Source of the DNA: Coniella vitis | Lineage: Eukaryota; Ascomycota; Sordariomycetes; Diaporthales; Schizoparmaceae | Assembly: GCA_011317545.1 (NCBI GenBank) | Contig: WUJK01000003.1 | Coordinates: 1-64,000 of the forward strand | Reading direction: 5' to 3' | Length of the DNA: 64,000 nucleotides | Part shown: positions 32,251 to 43,343 of the stretch, in pieces | Position numbering within the stretch: position 1 is the first letter of the stretch | Layout of the letters: every line of letters begins with the position of its first letter | Translations under genes and position numbers: made by a program | The notes under the pieces: model-generated | What the model was told of the DNA's origin: nothing | Databases searched by the model: none | What the model saw: only the letters and a program-made list of their open reading frames with translations

Positions 32251-32780
32251 AAGCAGCTTTGGCAACGATAGTTGGTCCTGTGGGCGGCTCATTGGCTGAG
32301 ATCAAAGATATTATTGATCGGCCGAGAAAAGGAAAAAAAAAAAATAGACGACATTGACACATGAATCCACCACTCTCTCTGTTCCGCAAAAGAAACAGGG
32401 ACTGTATTTCTTGGTAGAGCACTCGCTGGCCTTGATATCATGTCATATTCTAGAGAATCGATCTGTGTCATTCATCAAGATGCTGCAGACTGCTCCATAG
32501 TATTATTATTGATACCTGCCAGACATGGCATGACCGTCGCACCAACTGCATAAATTTCGCTTAACCCAGCCACCAAGGGTGGGGCGCAAGTACTCACTAC
32601 ATAGTACCTATAGGCTGGCTTATCTTCTGTCATATTGTATGTATATAGCTGGTATTATCTCGCCTGGCTCATCCTCGCTTCGAGCGTTTGGGCGGCCCGC
32701 CTACTTTCGCAGCTGCTACACACGCGATCCATCGATAGTACAGACCGCACGAGCCTCGTCTGCAAGGACCCTTGGTCATC
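32251..32780. other. Intergenic region before the P450 gene
   Basis: 530 bp. The first 105 bases are open in the alternative frame described for the peptide gene (AALATIVGPVGGSLAEIKDI is readable). An A-run follows at about 32332-32344. One TACATAGTA lies at 32598-32606. The rest presumably holds the P450 promoter. Confidence 0.4.
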
Positions 32781-34609
32781 ATGGCAGCGTTCCATGTGCT
32801 TCTGGGCGTAGGATCGCTTGTTTCCTGGATCGCCATTGCTCTGGGCTGCTATGCCGCCGGTTTGACGCTCTATCGACTCTTCTTGAGTCCCCTCGCTGGC
32901 ATTCCTGGCCCAAAGTTTGCAGCGCTCACGTATTGGTATGAATGCTACTATGGTATGTAACTTTCTTGAGTAACTATGCCATGATTTCGTCATATAACGG
33001 TGAACCGTCATCCGTTGTTGGTCCCGATTCTAACCCGAGCCCGCAGATGTCGTTCAGCCTGGACAATACGTCTTCAAGATCAAAGAACTCCACAACAAAT
33101 ACGGTCAGCGCAATCGCCACATGGATGCCACAGGGCCTGTCATGCTGATTGGGACCAGGTCCTATTGTCCGGATAACACCAGATGAGGTATCGATATGTG
33201 ACCCTGACTTTGTCGACACCATCTACGCTCCGGGCCCAGGCCACAAGCGCGACAAGGACATCCAAAAGGTGAAAGCTCTGGGAATCAACAGCTCGATTGG
33301 CGGCTCCATTTCCCACGAGCTGCATCGCAAGCGCCGAGAAGCCCTGAATCCCTTCTTCTCCCAGCAGCGCATTGGCCGCCTCGACCCGGAGCTGGCTGAT
33401 CAAATCACCCAGATCGAGGCCGTCTTCTCTCGTGCTTCCGCCAGTGGCGAGGTGCTCAATCTCTCTGACATTTACTATGCCTTTTGCAACGAGTAAGTCC
33501 TCTCGACAAGAGACCAGACTTGGGCCACGACTGCTGACGAGATGCGCGCGCGCACGCACACAAACAGCATTGTGCACCAGTACTGTTTCGGCAACAATGC
33601 CAACCTCCTCCACGACCTGTCGCTGGCCGGGACGCAACGCCAGAATGTCGCAAGCGTGCTTCGCCGCACCAAGTTCAACCTCCAGTTCAGCTGGGTCCGC
33701 GACATGATGCAGAAGCTCCCGCCTGCTGTCGGCATATCCATCACGCCCCCAGGCATCCGCGACATCATCGCCTTCCGCAGGTCCATCAGGGCCCAGGTCG
33801 CGTCTATCCTGGCGGGGAAGCCGTCTTCCACCGAGACGCCGTCCATCTTCACCCATCTGCGCGACAGCCCCGACCTGCCCATCTCCGAGAAGTCACCCCA
33901 GCGCCTCGAGGACGAGGCGACGCTCCTCATCATGGCAGGGACCTTCTCGCCGATGCTCTCGCTCATTGTGGCCCACTACCACCTCATCTCCCGCCCGGAC
34001 ATCATGGCAAAGCTGCGTGCCGAGCTGAGCGCACACCCCTCTGCTGTTACTGCCACCCAACTAGAGCAGCTTCCCTACCTGGGCGCAGTCATCCAGGAAG
34101 CCCATCGTCTCACCTTCGGACTCACAGGGCGCAACCCTCGCGTGTGCCCCGACGAGCCACTCCTCTACTACAACACACAAGACGCCGCGCGTGCGACAGC
34201 GCGCGCAAGCCCACCACCACCACCACCACCACCACCACGCACCTACACCATCCCCGCAGGCACTTCCGTCAGCGCCTCCACCCTGCTCCTGCACACCAAC
34301 GAGTCGCTCTTCCCCCAGCCCTGGGCGTTTGACCCGGAGCGCTGGCTGCTTCCGGAGGACCCTGCCCTGCTGGGGCGCCGGCGCCGCGCCATGATGAGCT
34401 TCATGCGCGGCACGCGCGGGTGCATTGGCAAGCATCTCGCGAATGCCGAGATCGCGGTCGCGATCGCGGCCATGGCCCGGTGGGATATGCGTCTGTATGA
34501 GACGACCGCGGACGATGTGTCCTTTTACCATGATTACCATGTCATGTGTCCGAAGCTGGACTCCAAGGGCGTACGGGTGAAGGTGAGTGGTCGAGCTGGG
34601 GAGGAGTGA
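32781..34609 (+). CDS. Cytochrome P450 monooxygenase
   Basis: Four exons, 32781-32952, 33047-33103, 33159-33492 and 33568-34609; 534 residues. N-terminal membrane anchor SLVSWIAIALGCYAAGLTLY and the Pro-rich hinge SPLAGIPGPKF are present. Motifs: C-helix region HELHRKRREALNPFFS, ExxR in the K-helix as QEAHR, PERW as AFDPERWLL, and the heme loop FMRGTRGCIGKHLA with Cys473. The I-helix, where most P450s have A/G-G-x-D/E-T-T, reads IMAGTFSPMLSL: the acid and the Thr pair are both absent. A CCA repeat (34208-34236) inserts a poly-Pro run (ASPPPPPPPPPRTY) before the beta-sheet region. The sequence resembles fungal trichodiene-oxygenase/UstC-type P450s. It ends the trio of same-strand genes. It may oxidise the product of that cluster; this is inference from position. 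Confidence 0.92.
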
Positions 34610-36159
34610 TGAGGGATGAGCTGTTGGGTTTTGATAGTTTCATGGCATGTTCCACTCATGGTGGCAGATGGCACAGAATGTGAAATACATCATGCCTTAG
34701 GCTGCGAAATATTATAAAAGGGTCGCACGGTTAGAGCAATCAAGTCCGATTCAAACAGGAGTGGGATCGGGATATGGAGATGGGACCGCTGCACTAGACA
34801 GAGATAATGAGGGAAAGCAAATAAGAATGGAAAATAAAGAGCAGCTCGCAAAGGTGACCGAGCATTGAGACTGAATTTCATCAGTATTTTCAACAGTGAA
34901 TGAAAATATAACCATGTTTCAGGACCTTGAACGAGTATATTGATCTGCTATGCTAGTCGTCTCCTGATACTCGAGTCTTGGATTTCGACTCCCGCTCTGA
35001 TTTGGCAGTAGTCCCAAGGACTTTTCTTCCCAGTCATCTCCAACAGCCGGATGGTATGCATCAATGCCATTCTCTTGGATAACTCGGAGCCTGTGCTTGA
35101 CCTACGAATGTTTATTTCCAAGCTGGTTGTTTATGTAGAGGACAATTGCCATCTGCCCTGGACTATATTTCATGAACTCGGATAGTTCCGCCAAGACCCA
35201 GGTGTACTATTACGGACGGGCCTGAGCTGTCGCCAAAAATAAGCTTATTCTATCTACAACTCATCGTCTTTGACTAGATTGCCAGAGTGGATAAATTTAA
35301 GGTACGGCCCACTCGAAGGCGGCTGGCTCTCCACAAGTTTAGGCCAGGATATTTCTTAGTGTGAGACTTGATAGGTTCGCAAGTCTCAGAGAAAAGGTCA
35401 TTATGGGGATATATCGGTATTATTAAACAGTGCCTGTGATGAGAGGAGTAGTGCACATCTCTGTATGCGAGAGGAGACTAGACATGCCACTTGATAGGCT
35501 TTTGGCACGCTGCTACGCCGTTCTCGTAATTGTGCGTATTGGATGCGCTGTAGCCCGGCCCCAAACTACAGGATCCGGAGCTCGAGAGGAGAAAAGCATC
35601 TTGGTCTCATAGGCCTCCCATGTCTGTGACGGAGTTCCGCGTTATTGTTCTGTCGACTCGACCCCAGGCTACTCTCTTTTCTGTTCCAGCTATTCGGGTC
35701 TCAATGACTGTAATCACTTCTGATGATCGTTATTGCCAGGTATACTATCAGCATCGTTATAGAGAAACCGGAAACCGACGCCGTTTCGGCTCCCCATCTC
35801 GAGGATGCCAAGGGTTACCATGACTGCATTTACGGCTCTGTCTGTTACGTTAACGGAGACAGCGGCAGTTGTTACAGTTAGAACGTGCGTTACTGATATA
35901 ACTTCTCCTGATAGACACGCCCAAGGCTCTTTGGCTTGCCTTGCAGTGCTATTAGTACAACTTTGATTTGAAGTCGATATTCCTAGTCAGTGATCAGTAT
36001 CGAGGCAGGAAACATGACAAAGACCGATCAATAGTTGGTGGTAACAACGGGCGTATAAGTATGACTAGCATTGTGAATAACCCGAGCAGTGTAGTGATAC
36101 CAGTCAGAATCCTACCGAACCTGTAGAATCTCATGTAGAGGAAAGATAGAGAGGAGATG
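34610..36159. other. Gene-free left flank of the retrotransposon
   Basis: 1.55 kb of ordinary composition with moderately high AT. I find no coding frame or known motif. RIP signature is absent here: CA and TG dinucleotides are normal up to the LTR border at 36160. The last five bases, AGATG (36155-36159), are the target-site duplication. Confidence 0.5.
36155..36159. repeat. Target-site duplication, left copy (AGATG)
   Basis: AGATG directly precedes the left LTR (TGTAATGATCC) and is repeated at 43823-43827 directly after the right LTR (...GGTTATAACA). A perfect 5-bp duplication is the usual result of Ty3/gypsy integration. Confidence 0.9.
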
Positions 36160-36638
36160 TGTAATGATCCTTGCCTGAATCCCTGATTCTGGAAGTACCT
36201 ATAAGTTGTATATTAGCAGGTGGGGAAGTATTACCTTTAAGTCTTTATACGTTATCGAGCAATATCAAGTATTATAAGTAATTAAGAGGGATTACCCTAT
36301 TATATAAAATAATACTTAGATTTATAACTAAAGACTATAAGAAAACTATCTAATATTAAGCTATAAACTCCTATCCTTATATCCTTCTATTATTTCCTAT
36401 CTATAGTAAGTATAGATCCTTAGATTACCTAGAGTAATAGGAGCGCTAGCTTATTTAGATTATTTGGATTATTATCGCTCTAACTATCTTAGTTATTAAG
36501 GTAATCTAACCCTAACCCTAATTATACTATTTTATATTCTTATATAAGAGATCCTTATCGGTCCGTTAAGGTTCCGATTTATTAATATATAGTTACGCTA
36601 GCCTATTCCTATAACCTATATATTTATAGGTTATAATA
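36160..36638 (-). repeat. Left LTR (3' LTR of the minus-strand element)
   Basis: 479 bp, starting TGTAATGATCCTTGCC and ending GGTTATAATA. The outer 70 bases keep CA/TG dinucleotides; the inner part is RIP-converted, including its terminal CA (now TA). It includes CTAACCCTAACCCT at 36506-36519. Confidence 0.92.
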
Positions 36639-36652
36639 TTATCTCCCTTTTA
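36639..36652 (-). other. Polypurine tract of the retrotransposon
   Basis: Read on the minus strand the sequence next to the left LTR is AAAAGGGAGATAA, a polypurine tract in the right place to prime plus-strand synthesis for an element transcribed right to left. Purine tracts contain no CpA targets and so survive RIP. Confidence 0.6.
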
Positions 36653-37011
36653 TTAGTCTTTATCCCTAAAGACCTATAATATTTCCGTAAGTAGTCCTAC
36701 CTAATATTCTTACTTCGGATTATATCTTCCTAATTTGTTATATCTACGGGTATCTAGAAATCGTATTCGAAGAAAACCGAGTAATATAACCGTCTTTATC
36801 TTTCTATCGAAACTTTTAGTTTTAAGATAATACCTTATTCTCTCTATACTTCTAAAAGGTAGTTATATTATATAATAGATAGTATTTCGCGCTATTCTAT
36901 ATACGTAAAACGAGGAAAACGATATAATAGGAATAATATTCCTATAAATACCTATAAGTTCTAGCTATAATAATTTTCCTTATTAGTACGCTAATTCTAT
37001 ATAGTTTCTCG

Positions 37012-37400
37012 TATCTTATCGGAGGAGAAGAAACTTTATATATAGGAGGCTAATATATATAAAGAGCTTCGTAAAGCTTATTATAAAGCGAGGGAGGCGC
37101 TTTCTTACTTAGAGCGTCTTCGTATTTAGCGTAAATCTCTAATAAAGAAGAGTATAAAGCTAGTAAATACGGGGTTAGAATCGCTTAATACTTAGGAGGA
37201 GTAGGAAGCCGAGGCTAGTATAAATATAGCTATCTCTACGGAATCCGAAGCTATTACCGAATTATAGGAGATTAATAGTTTTAAGGTAATAGATTTTAGT
37301 ATCTTCCTAGAGTTTACGGATTTATCCGTATCTAATTTCTTCGGCTTAGGGCCTTCTACTATTAGTAGTTCGTAACTCTAATTTTCTTAGAGTTATTATT
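37012..37400 (+). pseudogene. Antisense coiled-coil ORF relic inside the retrotransposon
   Basis: On the plus strand, opposite to gag-pol, one frame reads as a coherent charged helical protein broken only by stops that RIP creates (CAA/CAG to TAA/TAG). Recognisable pieces are KELRKAYYKAREALSYLERL and RKSLIKKSIKLVNTGLESLN, followed by an acidic segment (EAEASINIAISTESEAITEL) and FLEFTDLSVSNFFGLGPST. Coiled-coil sequences of this type (RExLxxLERLRxxKxxL) recur in many fungal repeats. Its role is unknown. Confidence 0.55.
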
Positions 37401-37471
37401 AGGGGTCCTATTTCCTTAATAAGGGGTCTAATTACTCCTATAGGTAATTATTATAGTTAAAGATATAAGTA

Positions 37472-37541
37472 GTCTTATAGCTTAGTAGTTAGAGTTCCTA
37501 GTTTCTTACTAAGAGGTCCGGGGTTCGATTCCCTATAATAC
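37472..37541 (+). pseudogene. tRNA-like relic, tRNA-Arg(UCU)-like
   Basis: The sequence folds as a tRNA: acceptor GTCTTAT/ATAATAC (one C-T mismatch), D-arm GCTTAGTAGTTAGAGT, anticodon stem CCTAG/CTAAG with loop TTTCTTA (anticodon TCT), and a T-arm whose box B, GGTTCGATTCC, is intact. Mismatches are the kind RIP makes. It lies on the plus strand, inside the element. Whether the tRNA was captured by the element or is part of its 3' region in other copies is not known. Confidence 0.6.
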
Positions 37542-37699
37542 CTTCTCTATCTAAGGCTATAATAACTTTTTACTTTCGTATTCTTTAATAAGGTCTAGGT
37601 ATATATTCTTTAGTAGTTCCTAAGTATTTTTCGAATTATCGTAATTTTTCTATTTAATAAGGTATTATTTTCCGTATCTACGTTTACGTAAGTCGAGAA

Positions 37700-40600
37700 T
37701 CTATTTAACTTTATATTATACTTATTCTAATTCGATAATATCTATATCGTATAAGAGTTCTACGTCTATTAGTACTAGCTCTAGGAGTAAAATATAGAAG
37801 ACTAGGTATAGGCGTATATATAGGATTTCCAATTTATAATTAACTAGTAAAATCTATTATATAATTTTATAAGGTCCGAGTTTTTTATAATCGAGTTTAT
37901 CGCTAGGTCTAGTAGTTTTAATATTTTTATAGTTAAGGTAGATTTTATCTCCCTTCTATAGGATTAATCTCTTAATCCTTTTCTAATTAACGTATTTCGT
38001 TATTTATTCTTTAACGTCCTAAAGTATATATCGAATATCTTCGTAGGATTATTTAATTCTTCTAGCGTATTAGTCTATTATTTCTACGTTTCTACTTAGT
38101 AGTATTTCGTAGTATACTATAAGATTACGTCCGTAAAGTAAGAAGAATAGTGATTTTCCTATACTTATCGTATCTATACTATTATAAGCGAATTATATTA
38201 TAGGTAAGAGTTCGACCTAATTATCCTATTTGTAGTTAATATAGTATTATAGATATTATTCTATAATCTAGTTAGTATATTCTATTTATCCGTTTATCTA
38301 AGGATAAAATACCGTAGATATACGTTATATTATTCTAAGGTATTTAGTAAGTAAGATCTAGAATTTTAATATAAATTTTCTATCTCTATCTAATATAATT
38401 TTCTAAGGTATTCTATAGTTAACGATAATAATACGGAGGAATATATATACGAGTTCTTCTATAATATTACTTTCTTTATATAGTAGGAAGTATATATACT
38501 TACTTAATCTATAAACTATTACTAAAATACTATTATATTATACTTTAGTTAAGGGTTCTTATAAAAGAGGTAGCTTAGTAATAAAGTCTAGATTAATAGA
38601 TAATTAAATAATTATAAGTATTAGTAGAGGTTATAATAGTCCGTAAGGTTTATACCGTTTTATCTTATTTCGTTTATATATATCGTAGTTATTAACGATA
38701 TCCGTAATTCGTTTCTTAAGGTTTAGTAGATTCTAATATCGTTAGATCCTTTATAGGTTGCCCTAATTTCTTAGTATCTATATACTAATATACTATAGAT
38801 ACTTCTAATATAATCGTTTTATTCCGATATTATTATATTATCGAGGTTAGGTATTTCTCCTTCGATATATAGGGTTATATTAAGTTCCTTAATAATAGAT
38901 AATATAATAAGGTTACTTTCCGAATCTTCCTTAAAGATTATTATAATATCTTAGTCTTTACTATTACTATCTTTATAATTTAACCGTTTACTAAGAGCAT
39001 CTACTCGTTCGTTTTCTTTACCTTTATAGTAGATAATCTTAAAGTCGAATTCTAATAAAAACTCGTATTATTTAACTTATCGTTTATTAAGCTATTTTAT
39101 TAAAGTAAATACCTAAAGATTCTTATAATCCGTATATATAAGAATTTATTATTTTACGCCGATAAGGTAGTATCGCTATTCCCTAAAGGCTTCTACTATT
39201 ATTATAAGTTCTTAATCGGGCGTTCTATAGTTAAGTTCTAATCTATTTAGCTTTTTACTAAAATTACTAATTATCCGTAGTCGTCCTTTATCGTTTCGTT
39301 ATCCGAGTTATCTACCGAGTATATAATCTAATATATCTATTTCGATCTCGAAAACTTTATCTTAATCTACTTCGATTAGGATTAGTTCTAATATAACTAT
39401 ATCCTTAATTATACTAAAGGCCTTCTATACTTATTTATTCTAATTAAAGGTAATATTCTTTTTCGTAAGTTCTATAAGTAGTATTATAATACTATTATAG
39501 TTCTTAATAAATTATTAGTAGAAGTTAGTATAGCCTAAAAAGACTTTAATATCCTTAATATTCTAGGGTATAGGCTAATCCCTAACTACCTATACTTTAT
39601 CTTTCTATATTTATATATACCCTAGTATAATAATATACCCGAGGTAGTTAACTTCTTAAGTATTCTAGTTATATTTAGTAGGTTCTATTAAAATCTTATT
39701 ATCTTAGAGGATTTATAGGATTATCGTAATATACTTTTAGTATTCTTCGAATATCTTTAAATAAATAAGGATATTATCTAGGTAAGCGATTATAAAATAA
39801 TCGAGGTATTTATATAAGATAAAGTTTATTATTTCCTGGAATAATATAGAGGCGTTAGTAAGTCCGAATAATATAATAAGATATTCGAAATATCTATAAT
39901 ATATTCTAAACGCTATTTTCTATTCTTCTCCGGGTTTAATATAAATATATATATATCCTTCCTTAAGGTCGAAGGCCGTAAACTATTAGGCTCTTCTAAG
40001 TTTATCTCTAAGTTCTTTAAAAAGAGGTAAAGGGTACCGATTCTTAATTATAATATCGTTAAATTACCGATAGTTAATATATAATCGTAGTTTACTATTT
40101 TTCTTTAGTATAAATAGGATTAGGTATCCTACTAGTAAATATAAGGGTTTAATATAGCTTTTCTTAAGGTTTTCGTCGATATATTCTCTAAGTACTTTAA
40201 GTTTATCCTTATCTAATCCGTAGATAGGAAAGAACTTTAGTTATTCTCCTTCTTTAAATAGGATCTTATAATCGTATAGGCTATATTCTAATAAGCTATT
40301 ATCGAATTTTCCTTAAAATAGTTTTATAAACTTCCGATACTCTTCTAATATACCGGAGAGGTCTTTAAATATATCTTCGTCTTATATAATTACTATTATA
40401 AGGAGATATCGTTATATATATCTAGTTCCTTCTTAAACTTACTACGATAATATATCCTATTATTTATAGAATCCTATTATATCGTATCCTAATCTATTAT
40501 ATCCCTTTTTCTATTAGGTATTAACTATCGCTAGATCCTTCTCTATAAGCTATCGAGGGTAATCGTTTCCGTAATTAACCGTTACTATAGTTCTTCTCGA

Positions 40601-40700
40601 TTTAAAGGTATATATAAATTCGTTTAAACCCCTATTATCTAGGTACCGCTTAGTAACTAAACTCGATCCTACGCTATTAATTATAACCGCTTCTTAGGTA
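37700..40700 (-). pseudogene. pol remnant: integrase, RNase H and reverse transcriptase
   Basis: Minus-strand reading with stops ignored shows the reverse-transcriptase catalytic box as AYLDNILIYLK at about 39755-39790, where the second Asp of YLDD has become Asn (GAT to AAT, the RIP direction). The segment EVNYLGYIII follows at about 39620-39660. The RNase H domain is at 38985-39260, with EAFREWRYYLIG, YTDYKNL and the end KGKENERVDALSKR. Integrase should occupy about 37.7-38.9 kb; I could not identify its zinc finger with confidence. No intact frame remains. Confidence 0.8.
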
Positions 40701-43343
40701 TCCGCTTTATCTTATAGAATATAGCTATTAGTTTAATCGATTCGAGGATTTTCCTTTCTTAACTATAAAATACCTAAAATTAGTTTATATTATACGGTAT
40801 CCGTAATATCGAAGTTTATTAATATCGTATATCCGTAGATTATAATTAGTAATTAATTAGATTCTATATCGATAATACCTTAGCTATAAGTAATATTTAT
40901 ACCTTTTATAGTATTAAGTTTATAGGGTTTTATCTTCTTCTTCTAAAGTATCCGTTCTCTATTAATAACGCTTAGGGATATAAAGTTTCCTTATACTCTA
41001 TTATCTAGGAGTATTATATAATATTTACCGTTAATTCGTACTACGATTTTTAAATATTTATATATCGAGCTATCTATCGTATAAAGGGACTTTATCGTAA
41101 GTCCTAATCGCTTATTATCCCTTATAGGCGATCCTTACCTTTTAGGTTCCGCTATTCTTATAATACTCTAAGGGCTATTATTTATACTAGGTTCTTAGCT
41201 TATCGTATTCCGTATCGTATACGTATTATAGCCTATCGCTATAGGTACGCCTAGTTTTCTTCTTCCGTATAGGGAATCTATACTCCGAGCTAACTATCCT
41301 TAAGGTTATAATAGGTATATACTTTATCCGCTAGGTATTCTACGTAATCGGCGCGCTTATAGAAGCTATAATATATAGGTTCTATATATACGGGCTTTAC
41401 GAGTTTTTCCCTTTATTTCTATTCGCGTATTCTATACTAATCGAATGCTTTTTCTTATACGTAAAGTACGTACTAAGGTATTATATACTAGTACTATTTT
41501 ACTTATCGCGTAGTATATTCGTAAGGGGTATTATATATAAGGCTAATACTAGCGTAGTTTCCCCTTATTCTAAGTACTTTATAATAATTACTATTATCGT
41601 CGTTATAGGCGATAATAATATATCCTGCCTTATATATAGGGAACTATTCGTTAGTTACCTTATACTTAAAGTATTATCTATAATTATATATAATATAGGT
41701 AAACTATATAATCTAATAATATTCTTCGTAGAGATAATTAATTTATATATCTTCTTATATAAGGGGGGTTTTATCTTAATAGATTATTATCCTAAATAGT
41801 TCTTTAAGTATAATACTATAGATAAGGTAGTATACGTTTCCTTTATCGATATCTTTATTTATAAAGCTTTCTAATTCTAAGCTTATTCCTTTATTAATAG
41901 TTCGGGTATTAGTATCCTAACTAGTATTAAGCGTTTCCTATTATTCTATAATTTCCGTAATATTACTTTATATAGTTTTCGTTTCGTTAGGTAGCTTATA
42001 CCCTTTTATATCGCGCTAATAAGGGTATTCCTTAATAAGCTATATTTATTACTCTATTACTAGTCTTTCGAATAAACCGTTATCCGTAGGGAGGGGTATC
42101 CTTTAGGTAACTATAATTTATCGTTCCTTATAAGGTTTCTAAGGGAATTATCCTAAGCCTTACTTTACTAAGAGGTATATTATATAATTATCCTTATAAT
42201 AGAAGGTTTAGTTAAGGACTTTATAATCGAAGTTATCCGATACTTACTTTAAAAGCTAGTTTTAGCTAGGAGTAGAGTCTATAGTCTTACGTATTATAAT
42301 ATTAGTTTATTATCCTTCGAGAACTTTCTTAAATTCTCTAGGTTTCCGGGGTTATCGATACTCTTATATAAAGTAGCTTATCCTATTATAATTAAAGTAT
42401 TCCTTATTTATAAGTTTACGTTAAGCTATATTAAGCTCTATAGGGCCTAAGTATATCGTACCGTTAGTTATTATTCCGCGGTAGTTATTCTATCGGGGTA
42501 TAAAACGTTAAGGTAGCTATTAGTATCGTTTTCCGGTATTAGCCCGGGGTATAAAGTTAGTAATAGGTCTTTACCTTCCTTACTATTCCTAATTCCTTTC
42601 CTAATTATAATCGTCGATAGCTATTATTATTACTACGAATTCTACGAATATCTCTAATCGGGGTATTTTATATAATTCGTTTTTAATAGATTCTTTAAAT
42701 TTATTATAATAAACTATTATAAGGGGTTTATTATCCTAATAAAGATATAATATAATTTATCTAAAGAGTATTATATAATACTATACTAATTTAGTTTACT
42801 TAAGTTAGGAGATCTTATATTCTATATTATACTTTTCGTTAGGGTTTTTAAAGGTTTCCTTAAGTATTTAGGCGAAGGTTTCGAATAATATAAAGAGTTT
42901 ATTAGTCTTATCTTCTTTAATCTCTTCCGTATCGAATTCTAGGAAGTTCCGTAGGATAGGTTTAAACTATATAAGTATATCGCCTTTAAGCCTATTAGCT
43001 ACGAATTCTACTTTCTTAGCTTTAGTAGGGAATTACTATTAATAGTATTAGAAGTAAGCTCTAAAGGCCGTAATAAAAGGTTAAATATCGTCTTCTTATC
43101 CGCGATAGACCTTAGGCTATATTATCTTAAAGGGTTTATTAGGAGTTCCGTTAATATTTCCTCGAACCTCGAGTTCTATAATATATATAGTAAGTATATT
43201 AATAATAGTTAGGAGTTACTAGTTAGTATTCTAGGTTTAGTTAACCGTCGAGGGGGCTAGAACTATTAGTATTATAGTTAAATACTATACTTAATATTAC
43301 CTAAGAGGTATATATAGACCGTCCTAAATAAGAGTTATAAAAA
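40701..43343 (-). pseudogene. Protease/gag region of the retrotransposon, degraded
   Basis: This part lies between RT and the 5' (right) LTR and by element structure must hold gag and protease. RIP has removed nearly all CA/TG, and I could not read a protease DSG/DTG triad or a CCHC knuckle with confidence. Assignment rests on position. Confidence 0.5.

Noticed and set aside
32219..32422. Minus-strand frame over the peptide gene
   Set aside because: Antisense to the signal-peptide gene's second exon, generated largely by the GAA repeat and an A-run.
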